From Hydractinia symbiolongicarpus (taxonomy: Eukaryota; Cnidaria; Hydrozoa; Anthoathecata; Hydractiniidae), in the NCBI RefSeq assembly GCF_029227915.1, contig NC_079881.1, forward strand, positions 20,623,501-20,687,500: a stretch of 64,000 nt of DNA, read 5' to 3'. This document shows positions 54,908-64,000 of the stretch, one piece after another. Each line of letters begins with the position of its first letter. Positions within the stretch are counted from its first letter, which is position 1. A program made the position numbers and the translations under genes. The notes below the pieces were generated by a model that made no database searches, was not told where the DNA came from, and saw only the letters and a program-made list of their open reading frames with translations.

Positions 54908-55797
54908 ACTTTAGGCCAATTTAAGAGGAAAAATAGCTCTTATAAAGGTTTGGCATTTTGTCAAAGGGCAATGGAAGAAGGTACTGTCAATTTCAGCAAA
55001 ATACTTGGCGAAGACATGCCTAAGTTACGTGAGAGTGACAATGCGAGCGACGTTGAAGAATCTGGTGACAATGAAAATGATAGAGAAGACGGCGACAGCC
55101 ATGCTGATGGTGATAGTGAGCGCAGTGACAGTGACAGTGATGTTCCGAACCAAAAAATATAAGTATGGAATTCGTAAATGTGTCATATGACTTGCTAGTG
55201 AACGCTGGAGAAGAACTTTCTGTTGAATTTATGGGTCAACCAAGCATAGATTGCCGTGAAAACTTGCTGTCAAAGCAATCAGCCTTCATAAACATGTTTT
55301 TGCCATTATTTTGTGGAGCCAGACACTGGCAATTATTTGACACTGTCAAAGCAATCAGCCTTCATAAACATGTTTTTGCCATTATTTTGTGGAGCCATAG
55401 ACACTGGCAATTATTTATATAATTTTAATGAATTGTCGGGTTTCATCAATATTATGGAAGCAATGGAAGTAATACCACCTGGAATCGATGTCACTGTTAC
55501 GGAAGAAAGAAATGTCTATTACAACAACGATAGCGAGTTATCACTCGCACCTCACCTGCAATAGCATCGTGAGAAAGAAACAGCTGGAAGTAGTTTTTGC
55601 GTGGTCGTTGCACGAGGCAAAGCTTTTTCATTGTTTTTGGACAGAAATAAAGTATTCTTCATCGATTCCCATGAAAACGGCTATTATGGAGGACGATTTT
55701 GTATAATCGAAACGCAAAATTCACCAAAGGAACTACTCCCGTATATCCCTTGTAATGACGACGAGGTTATTTATGCTTGCTTTGTACATGTAAAATA
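54908..55797 (+). pseudogene. Acidic tail and protease-like 3' part of the KDZ-like gene
   Basis: After a possible exon at about 54700-54770 (PECDEMIEDSGDSLLRNEVCP then gtaagt), a segment from an acceptor at 54915 reads QFKRKNSSYKGLAFCQRAM and then a very acidic Asp/Glu/Ser tail (55020-55160), ending in TAA. A second ORF from 55165 (MEFVNVSYDLLVNAGEEL) continues through a 76-bp duplication, which shifts the frame, to SLAPHL. The next frame has FCVVVARGKAFSLFLDRNKVFFIDSHENG, which looks like the Asp-Ser-His segment of papain-like viral/OTU-type proteases; this is a weak resemblance. It is uncertain whether this belongs to the KDZ gene or is a separate gene. Confidence 0.35.
55268..55420. repeat. 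76-bp tandem duplication breaking an ORF
   Basis: tgtcaaagcaatcagcc...ggagcca(ta)gacactggcaattattt occurs at 55268 and again at 55344, nearly identical. 76 is not a multiple of three, so it destroys the frame. Confidence 0.85.
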
Positions 55798-55799
55798 AT

Positions 55800-57480
55800 T
55801 GTAATAATAAAAATGGTTGTAATAATAAAAATGGTTTTGATCTGTTCTCAATATCTCGCTAAGTACAAAATATTTTCCAACAAAGACATGCTTGAAAACC
55901 TAAAAAACCTTTAAATACCAGCTGAGGCCCGGTATCGCCCTACAAAATAACTGCATTTTGGTTGGTCGCCCCTTTCTCTGCGAAATATGTTGTCTCGACA
56001 ATACACCATCGTAACACAACTCATCGTGAATCGTATTCTTAAAACTATATCAGAATTAAGGTCTTCCCAATGTCCAAAATGTAATCTACGAAAAATAATA
56101 CTTGAATAATACTTAACATGCATAACAAAGAACTGAAGAAGTTTTGCATATCAATTTAGTACATATTTTTAATAACACGGTTCAGGGAACATGGGGACGA
56201 GGATGGTGATGTGAAAAAGATGTTTCATTTCACGAGCAACATAGTGACGTCAAAAATGATTGCCGCTTCGCGCGACCATCAGATTTAAGTTTTAAGATTT
56301 AATATTTTTAACCTCGTTTTTTTAATCTTCGTTCTATCTTTTAAATGCATTGACTAATGACACAAATATATATATATAAGGAGCATAAGATAATAATAAA
56401 TGAACTATACAATAACCCTGACAACAAAAGACATAACAGGTCAAGATATAAAATTAACAAATTCTATTTCAGGCGATCAAATTTTGATAACGGGCGGTAA
56501 CTTATTGCATATAAATTAAATCAAAACCGACAATATAAAATTCCGTTCAACTCAACGCAAAATTAAAATGCTGAAAAATCGGTACTACAAAAAAACGCAA
56601 AAAATTTGATTCTGTAAAAATTCATTCCCAGGGTAAATTTAACAGTTAATAACCGAAAAATAACGCCTTCAGAAAACACTGTTAGGGCCCACAATATTAG
56701 CAAAAATAGCTCATGTAAATAAGATTTTTGGCCCAATTTCACAAAAATAACTACCGCTTACTAAAACTAAAAACAAGCTCAAGCCCAAGATCTGCAGTTT
56801 TTTTATATGAGTATAATACGCGTAAGAGGTTACAAAAATTTCGCTTGTTAAATGCTTCAGAATGTTTTTTCCTGAAAACCGTTCGTTTGCAAAAACATAC
56901 GATATTATTACAAAACAAAACAAAGCCGACCAATAAGATCTTGTTCTTTACAGCAAAAATAAATATTATAACATGTGTTTTACTTTGGCCCTTAAATTTG
57001 CATGAACTTGGTTTTTTGGTGCCTCTCTTTTTCCCGATCGGCCCAACACGTTGGATAAATTTGGTTTGGAAAAAGTGTTCAGGTTTTTTCTCTCCATCCA
57101 ACACATTTTTTTTTGATTTGCTATTTTTGCGTTTGGTTAAAGCGACCCAACATTTTATCCAACATGATAATTTTGTCATATCGAATGAAATGTTGAATTG
57201 ATTTAACAAGAGCTTTATACAGTGTAATTTTCGGTGCAAAAATAATTGTTCGCTTTATAGAGATGTTTCAAAAACATAGTTTTAGGCAGAATTATGAAAA
57301 AAATAAGGTTTTACAAGCTTTACTTTACTAATATTTCTAATTAAGGACAATGTATTCCGGCATAAAAGCATTAATTGACAAAAAAATAGACTAATGGGCA
57401 GAAATACAATGTAAAAATATTGATGGATATTTTTTGTCGTCATTCTATTTTTATAATGTCTGCTTTATATATACGGTGTA
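55800..57480. other. Intergenic with a possible degraded repeat
   Basis: Mostly AT-rich. At 57030-57190 the words CCAACACGTTGGATAAAT, ATCCAACACATTTT and CCCAACATTTTATCCAACATG recur and produce long overlapping ORFs on both strands (157 and 162 codons). I take them as repeat-derived, not genes. Confidence 0.4.
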
Positions 57481-58129
57481 TACTTTAAGGGCAGAAACTT
57501 TTGCGTTTTTGACCCTTTTTCACGAAAGTTTTCCCTTTACAAATTTTAAAACGCAAAAGTTTTTTACGCGAAATCAAATATTTTTTTTTCTTTAAGGCCT
57601 CTTCTTGAAATTTATTGTTATCAAAAAAAATAATGACAGATGGATGGATATTATTAATTAATACGTATACGATCTTATAATCGTCTCAAATATCTTTATT
57701 TCCTCCAGCACTTGTCACAGCTTTGTCCTTTTTTCTAATTTGCGCTGAAACAGGTGGAGTGTTCACGACCGTGGGTGAAGTCCTTACAAAATGGAGAAGG
57801 TTGTCAACGGCTCTGTCTTCTACAGGCTCAATATAACACGGTAGAAGAATTTGAATTGCTACTGATAGCAAAATTCATTGGTACATTGGTGAAGTTAAAG
57901 AAGCTGGTCACGAAGCTGATTTTGAGTGAAAAGTTGAATATTACATTAAACAAACAAAAAAAAAATTATAAAAATTATGAAAAAAATCTTATTTTTTGCT
58001 CATCGCGAAAGTTATTTCCGCGAAATTTGTTCAAAAAACCGCAAAACGCGAAAATTTATTCCACAAGTTTTGCGTTTTTTTTTAGATACGCGAAAGTTTC
58101 TGTACGCCATATTTTCTGCCGTTAAAGTA
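57481..58129. mobile_element. MITE with TACTTTAA(G/C)GGCAGAAA termini
   Basis: Left end tactttaagggcagaaacttttgcg, right end the complement of tactttaacggcagaaaatatggcgtacagaaactttcgcg. Inside it are subterminal runs of gcgtttt/aaaacgc. The size is 649 bp. A TA target is possible. No transposase ORF is seen. Confidence 0.55.
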
Positions 58130-58149
58130 GTAAGACTTTTTATTTAATG

Positions 58150-58390
58150 CAAAAATTTGTCCGTCTTTTTGAGTCTTATTATACAAGAACGATCGCTTGC
58201 TGTAAATAAATGTTTAGGAAAGAAATAAGGAAAAACTATTTTTTTGTGTGTCTGCTTTATGGAGTGTCCTCTTTAGAGAGGTTTTGTTATAAGAGTTTCC
58301 AATAGGATTTGTCCGGGGGACAGAAATTGTCCGTCTTCTTATAGAACTGTCGGCTTTAGAGGATGTCCGCCTTAAGCGGTTCCACTGTAC
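58150..58390 (-). mobile_element. Tigger/pogo terminal fragment
   Basis: On the minus strand from about 58389 it begins (ta)CAGTGGAACCGCTTAAGGCGGACATCCTCTAAAGCC, which matches the form of Tc1/pogo-class termini. The rest is a degraded non-coding interior. The opposite end was not found. Confidence 0.5.
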
Positions 58391-59272
58391 CACTGTCCGT
58401 CTTATAAAGCTTTCTGCTTTCGATTAGACGGCGTCCGCTTAAGCTAGATTTAAAAACAATGATTTCAAACTCTGCAGAATAGAAGATCTGTAGGTAGGAC
58501 ACCGGACTAATAGTTAACATATGCTGTTCATTGTTGTTATCAATCATCCCTTTCCCGTAGCATGGGTTGGTAGTATGGGTGTATGTGTGATAAACCCATA
58601 TATTTGTTGCTTAAGGGGGGCAACACAGGTAATACTGTCGAAAAGAGAAAATTTTTACTATTTCCAGCCACAGGCAGAAAAATGGTATAAAGGTCATCTA
58701 AGATGAACCTCTTAGGAATTTCGATAGCTCTAAACGCGACACAACGGGGGGTATGGGCAAATTAACTTCATACCTAGTCCCCCATCTTTATAAACGCTAA
58801 CAACCACACTACCGTAGACGAAGGGTCTGCGTATTAGATAATACTTTAAAAGAAATAAGTAAATAATCATAAGTTTTTTACTTTGTTTTAACCATCTTCG
58901 ATACTATCGATACTCAAACGAAACTCTACCGACCTTGATTAGTACTAATCGGTACTTGGGTGCTTTGACATTTTAAATGAAAATAGTAATGTCCACATTT
59001 GTATATTAATATGTGTAATTTTAAAATTGTTTAACCATTTAAAATGTGCTTGTACATTCTCCTTATTTTACTGCATCACATGTTTTATCATAGGTGGCTA
59101 CTACAAGTTTCGAATTATAAAAACGCGTGACACGACTGCCAGTTAAGTTTACCAAGTGTTCCAACAAGAGAGATGAAATTCAAAAAAAGTGAAATATTGT
59201 TTTGTTTATCTGCTTTGTTACTCTTGTTTCATTTATTAATAAGATAGTCATAGCTTTTTTTCTCTATTCTAG
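58391..59272. other. Intergenic, nothing recognised
   Basis: No ORF or RNA gene supported. A short self-complementary stretch gattagtactaatc lies near 58937. Confidence 0.45.
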
Positions 59273-60444
59273 GCTCACAAGTATGTATGTGCCCTGTTTT
59301 GACAGCATGGTGAAAATCAAAGATCTTAAGAAAGATATTTTTGGTGCTGTTGTTGGTAAAATATCTGACAAGGAGCTGGGAAATCCTGTGAGAAAGGTGT
59401 TTACCAATGTGCAAAAAATGTCATCAAACTCTGTTTCGTACTACCGCCACATTAAAGCTATGACTGCTGCCACTGAAAAAGGTATGCAAAAAGCTTTGGC
59501 CAGTACAGTAGCTAGCTATTAGGTCTGTTGCCAAAATTAGTAGCTAGTATAGAGTGCACACCTCAGCAAGAAAATTTTTTTTCTAGGTTTCAGCAGGGCA
59601 ATACAGACTAAAAAGTCTAGCCAGGAAAACTGTACCAAAAATATACAGGTTAATGTGACTGAAATACCACCATGTATGTATTTATCAAATGAAATGGTTC
59701 AAAAACGTCCACGGAGACATATTGGGAATGGTGTATCTGCTGAAACGTTTGTTGGATTTTATAACGATTTCAGAGTTCGCATTAAGCAGTTTCGTGCTGG
59801 AACAAAACTTATTGGTATTGAACATGAAGCGAAAATGCTTTCAAGTGTGCGCAGTCATAGATGTTTACCAACTTTGATAGGACTGATAGATAAGGAGCCG
59901 TTTTCCCTAGTGTTGAGTTTTTTTGGTGAAGCGGAGCAACCACTAAGAAATACTTTAAAATACAATTATCAGGTGAATACTCTATCATTATTGGATCGAT
60001 TTAAAATTGCAAAGGAAATTGTAGATACAGTTATATTTATGCATAAGTACCAAGTAATACACTGTGATTTGAAAGCAGATAATGTGCTAATCAAGACTAA
60101 ACCTAAATTACAAGTTAAAATCATTGATTTTGGTTTGGCGGAGATGGTACTGAAGTCAGTTATGTTGGCATGGAAAAAAGTGATGCAATTCGGCAGAAAA
60201 TGAAATTACACCCTCATGTTGCTCCAGAAGTACATTACAACTTTCCATGCTCGTACCACACTGACAATTTCGGGATTGGTTATTGCTTAAGAATTCTTTT
60301 TAAAAAAGTGTTGTATTTAATAGAGATTATGACCCCGTTCACCAATTAATTAGGGAATGTAGAATGTTTCATCCTGACAACCGTACAGACTTAACTTCGT
60401 TGCATAATATTTTGGAAGAAGTTATTAAGTTCAATATTTTATAA
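59273..60444 (+). pseudogene. Protein-kinase-like gene, two exons, frameshifted
   Basis: Exon 1 is from an acceptor at 59272 to 59481 (MYVPCFDSMVKIKDLKKDIF...AATEKG). The intron is 59482-59586 (gtatgc...ttctag), in phase with exon 2. Exon 2 runs to TAA 60442-60444. Kinase landmarks are HEAKMLSSVRSHRCLPTLIG (helix-C-like Glu), the hinge region LVLSFFG, the catalytic loop VIHCDLKADNVLI (HCD instead of HRD), IIDFGLAE (DFG), then in shifted frame HVAPEV (APE) and TDNFGIGY, and in a third frame FHPDNRTDL near the end. No Gly-rich loop or VAIK Lys is obvious. Shifts lie near 60145 and near 60320. Any upstream exon with the start codon was not identified. Confidence 0.6.
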
Positions 60445-63400
60445 ATCTTTTAAAAAACTACGGCTTAATAGACTTATATAATGGAAGAAAATATTTATTC
60501 AGCTATATATATCATAAAAATTATGCATTCCGCGGGAAAAATTTTTTTGTGGTACAATTAAAGTTTTTGCAAGAATAATGTAATGATTCGATTAAGCACC
60601 CAGCTTTTTTTAAACGCCCCCTCAAATGAGCGCCCAGGTAGTTTCCTCAAAGCTCAATAAGCACCCAGCACTTAATAAGCAGAGTGCTTATTCGGATCAT
60701 TGCGGTATATAAACTTAAATTTTCTAAAAAAAAACAGTAAAAGTAGAAAGCTTTTCTTCCTCAAAAACTTGATTCTTTTGCCTTGAAGGATGCATTTTCC
60801 CTATGTATTGTTTTTCAGAAAAAAGAGAAAATATTGATTTGTCATTCTTCCTATGTTTTAACCATTCCCAGTCTTGGTGTTCTTATAAAATGTTCAGAAA
60901 TTAATTTGCTTAATATATATAGTTCTTCTTTGCAAAAAGTTATTCTGAGCTCTCGGTTGCAATTTTTTCCACCAAGGACAGGAAACAAGTCATTAGCGAA
61001 ATTACTGGAAATAACTTAATCGCTAAAAATATTCTTTGTGAATTTTTTTGAAAAGCAACTTTTATTTTGTCTTCTCATGTTTTTCTCAGTAAATTTCCTG
61101 TTTTTTAGATGAGAAAAATAATGATCAGCCTCCGTGGTATATAAGCAAGTTCCATTAAAGCCTACATTGGGTAGTTACATTTGTCGGATATCCGTGTACA
61201 TACTAGCTAATTTCAGTTCATTATGGGGAAGCTTCATTAAGAGATAGAGCAGGGGGCAGGGCCTGAGGGGGTTCTAGCATTGCCTGCTTAGCAGATTTTA
61301 GAGACCTCTGCTGAAAATGTAAACAAAGAAATCCAAGGCAAATTCTATATACATCTTCAGCAGCCCAGCTGGAGGTGCCACTTGAAATCAAGGTCTGCTA
61401 CTCTGAAGAAGCTCTTCATATGCGCTTTAGCTACTTTTTAGGCATTGGCTGACTAAAGCTACTGTAAACTAGCCATTAGCTAGCTGCTAGCAGCCTTGCT
61501 AAAACTAAAGCTAAAAGTTTTCTACGTATAGCTCCTACAACTCGTTTAGAATGGCGACATATAGCATTAATTTACATTAAAGTAAGCCTTACCTGATTTA
61601 TTTACATCTATATAATAATACGCCAGTTCCGTGTCTCTGTGACAGGCAAAGTTGATATCGCCATTTTCCTTTGATGTTGCCGAAATTCTCTTTGAAGTCG
61701 CCGAAAAAAAATTATGTCTTCTTTGTCGTGAAAAGCTGCGAGTTTTATGTGGTTTGTTAAATGAAGTTCTAGCACAAAGTAACGGAAATTATGTTTGCAA
61801 AAAAGATGGCTGTTCTTTTTAAGCAATTTCTACTCTTTCCTTCAAAATAAATCTTTACAAAAGCATTTAAAAAGGGGCATGGTATATAAATAAAGTATAG
61901 AAAGGTTTCTGTAAGATTTGTTTATGTTTTTTTCAGTTTTGATGATATTATTGATGCGAGACATGTTTGTTAGCTAGCATCATAAAACCAACCACACCAA
62001 CAACAACCTAATAGCTAGCTAGCTCGGACTTTATAAATATGTAGCCATGTTCTTTATACCTAGCTAAGTCTCCAGTTTATATTCAACTGACCAGCTATTA
62101 GCTGCTGTAGCTAGCTTATGTTTGCTTCAGTTTTATGTTGCTTTTTACATGTAGCTAAGCCAGCTACCGTAGTGTTATCTTAGTGGTCTTTGCTAAGAAT
62201 GTGACTGTAACTTATTTCATTTGACATTTTAAGCTTAAATTAACAAGCCACAACAACTTTTAAAAAAGTATTACATAATATTTAAGAAGAGTTTAAGGAC
62301 TGTTTTTAAGCAAATAATGTATTTTTCACATTTTGTGTATGCAAATAATGTATTTTTCACATTTTGTGTAACTAAACTTATATACATCGGTTACATGGAA
62401 TATGACGAAACGATTTTTATTTAACATGTAGTAGTTCTTGCACCTTAAGTGTAGTGATTTTTGTTGTTCTAGATGTTCTGACTAAAATGTTTTTGTTTAT
62501 GACATTTTGTCTTATTAAGAAAAGTTTTTTGAGGGAGTACAACACCGAAAAAACTTTTTTATATTTTGTATAAATTCTTACCGGGCAGGACTCTGTACAA
62601 CATACCGAAATGACTGATCCCTCTCTATTTATAAATTTGATGCGTTCCAAATCGCACTCTTTTGAAATTTTGAGTAATATTTAATGAGTACAAGATACAA
62701 ATACTGATTTTTGTTGAATCAGAAGTATTTCCTAGAACCATTCTTTTTTTACACTTTTGTGGGGAAAAAGTGTATGCAATATCATCAGAATAACTGATTC
62801 TGTTGCAAAACTGTTTTTCTTTTTCACATTTTGGATTGAAATATTGTTATAAAGGGCATATATCAATAGACATATATATACCAAAATAATTAAATTCTGC
62901 AAACTTTGATTTTGTCGTTCACCTCTCATCTTTTATATTTTGATTAAACTTTTGAGGAAAATCATAGGAATTATTTAGAATATGTATTTTGTGTTGGAAA
63001 TTTAGTGCAAAAATTGACGTAAAATGAACTGTTAAATTGATTGTTGTTGTTGTAACATGAATTATGACTCAAACTTTGTTTTAGCATTTTTAATTTGACT
63101 AATTAGCCTAAAAATTTGCCATTTGGTTTTACACTCTGTTCTTTTTTATATATATTTTATGTGAACATAGAAGTACACAAGTAAAGTTAGAAGCCACAAG
63201 AAGTTAATTCGAAAATGAAGAGTGGAGCTAGGAGTAGTAAAGAAAAGTTAGAAGTAGAAAATGAAAGCTTGGGTTTAAAGTAGATTTGGATTCACAAATA
63301 GTAAGAACTTTTTAGATATTTTTAGACGTTATGTTTTTATGTCGCTAGAGTTACGTGTCAGGCAGACTCGCATTTGCCAGGAAAAAGTCACTTAAGAGCT

Positions 63401-64000
63401 TCAAATTCTTTATATTTTACCGCGTTTTTTTTTACACTTTTTTGCATAATTAATGTTATCAAACAAATGTGCTAGCGAAACTTTTGGTTTGTTGAACTTA
63501 CTGCAAATGTCATAATTTTTATATTGCTATTGTTTCTCTTTATATGTGTTTTACTAAGCATAAATAGCTTGCTGGCGTCTTCCCAGTTTAACTATATTTA
63601 ACTGGGTATCTGTCTTATCTAATGTTACCTTCAAGCTCCATATCTAAACCTAGCTAGCTAACTGATGATTAATGTTGTTATTCCTCTTTTAGCTATTTAT
63701 ATCCACCTTAGTAGTCCAACTTAGGGATCTTATTTGAGCACGAATTATGATGTAACAAGCCACAAAATCTTTCAAAGACTTAATGAACTTTTAGGGTAGT
63801 GTGAGGAAAAATTTTACTTGAAGAGGAATGATTTTGTAAAACTAAAGTGTGTGCGTTAATTGGAGTAAGTTTTATTGTTTTGTTGTTGACATCCTGTTAA
63901 ACTTCTGTAAGCTCGCATGTAAATTACAAGGTTATATATTTTTACAAGGGTAGTGGTTGATATTTTTACAAAGTTTGTTGACATTTTTTGGGAAATTTAC
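60445..64000. other. Intergenic, AT-rich, no gene recognised
   Basis: It contains GCACCCAGC-rich repeat-like text at 60590-60700, GCTAGCTA clusters (61470, 62010, 63650), and a perfect 31-bp tandem pair. ORFs are short (under 80 codons) and unsupported. Confidence 0.5.
62310..62371. repeat. Tandem pair of 31 bp
   Basis: gcaaataatgtatttttcacattttgtgtat at 62310 and 62341, the second ending gtgtaac. Confidence 0.85.

Noticed and set aside
56728-57239. Overlapping 157- and 162-codon ORFs on opposite strands
   Set aside because: Repeat-derived text with recurring CCAACA words; both strands open in the same place is a composition effect.
1-64000. CRISPR arrays, operons or bacterial defence systems
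   Set aside because: The spliced genes, LTR and non-LTR retrotransposons and SINEs show a eukaryotic nuclear genome; the only regular array is the 148-bp one, which has no spacers.

Overview
The window looks like AT-rich nuclear DNA of an invertebrate animal, most likely a cnidarian (perhaps a hydrozoan). This rests on small spliced genes with about 130-170 bp GT-AG introns, a very dense transposon load (BEL/Pao, Ty3/Gypsy, a non-LTR element with an endonuclease-like C-terminus, pogo/Tigger, Mutator-like and TTAA-flanked elements, a tRNA-Lys-derived SINE), and KDZ-like and RAG1-N-terminus-like gene fragments of the kind I associate with cnidarians. The species assignment is inference. There is no bacterial-style gene organisation.

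Left part, about 1.0-36.8 kb: a segmentally duplicated locus built around one tiny gene, present six times on the + strand: 3241 (A1), 8864 (B1), 12580 (A2), 15490 (A4), 30609 (B2) and 35075 (A3). Each intact copy has a 22-bp coding first exon (MKxFxKxG), one phase-1 intron, and a second exon of about 110-128 bp ending in a conserved block close to VKCVTIVNSSGKQFKLK. The product is a 42-49 residue, lysine-rich, almost acid-free peptide with one cysteine. Four copies are open (B1, A2, A4, B2), A1 has one in-frame stop, and A3 has lost exon 1, its splice acceptor and its frame. I do not recognise the family; it is the best candidate here for something undescribed. The order A-B-A-A-B-A and shared flanks show that multi-kilobase blocks were duplicated. 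Insertions that differ between paired blocks (a Mutator-like element in B1; a BEL element, a TTAA MITE, a GCCGGC-motif MITE and a 1.3-kb insertion in B2) act as natural empty-site controls.

16.72-26.56 kb: a BEL/Pao retrotransposon on the minus strand, inserted in B2 with a 5-bp target duplication and two 309-bp LTRs that look identical. Gag-protease and RT-RNase H-integrase are in one frame, split by a single TGA; the pol 3' end is frameshifted. Nineteen tandem 148-bp units fill its leader and abut the gag start.

Right part, 36.8-64 kb: a graveyard of decayed elements and gene fragments: a tandem 185-bp duplication, a ubiquitin-specific-protease fragment (minus), a Gypsy relic, a non-LTR element with zinc-finger, RT and endonuclease-like domains, a pogo/Tigger transposase relic, a RAG1-N-terminal-like zinc/RING fragment, a multi-exon KDZ-transposase-like gene with preserved splice sites but broken frames, MITEs, and a two-exon protein-kinase-like pseudogene with an HCD catalytic loop. 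The last 3.5 kb shows no gene I can support.
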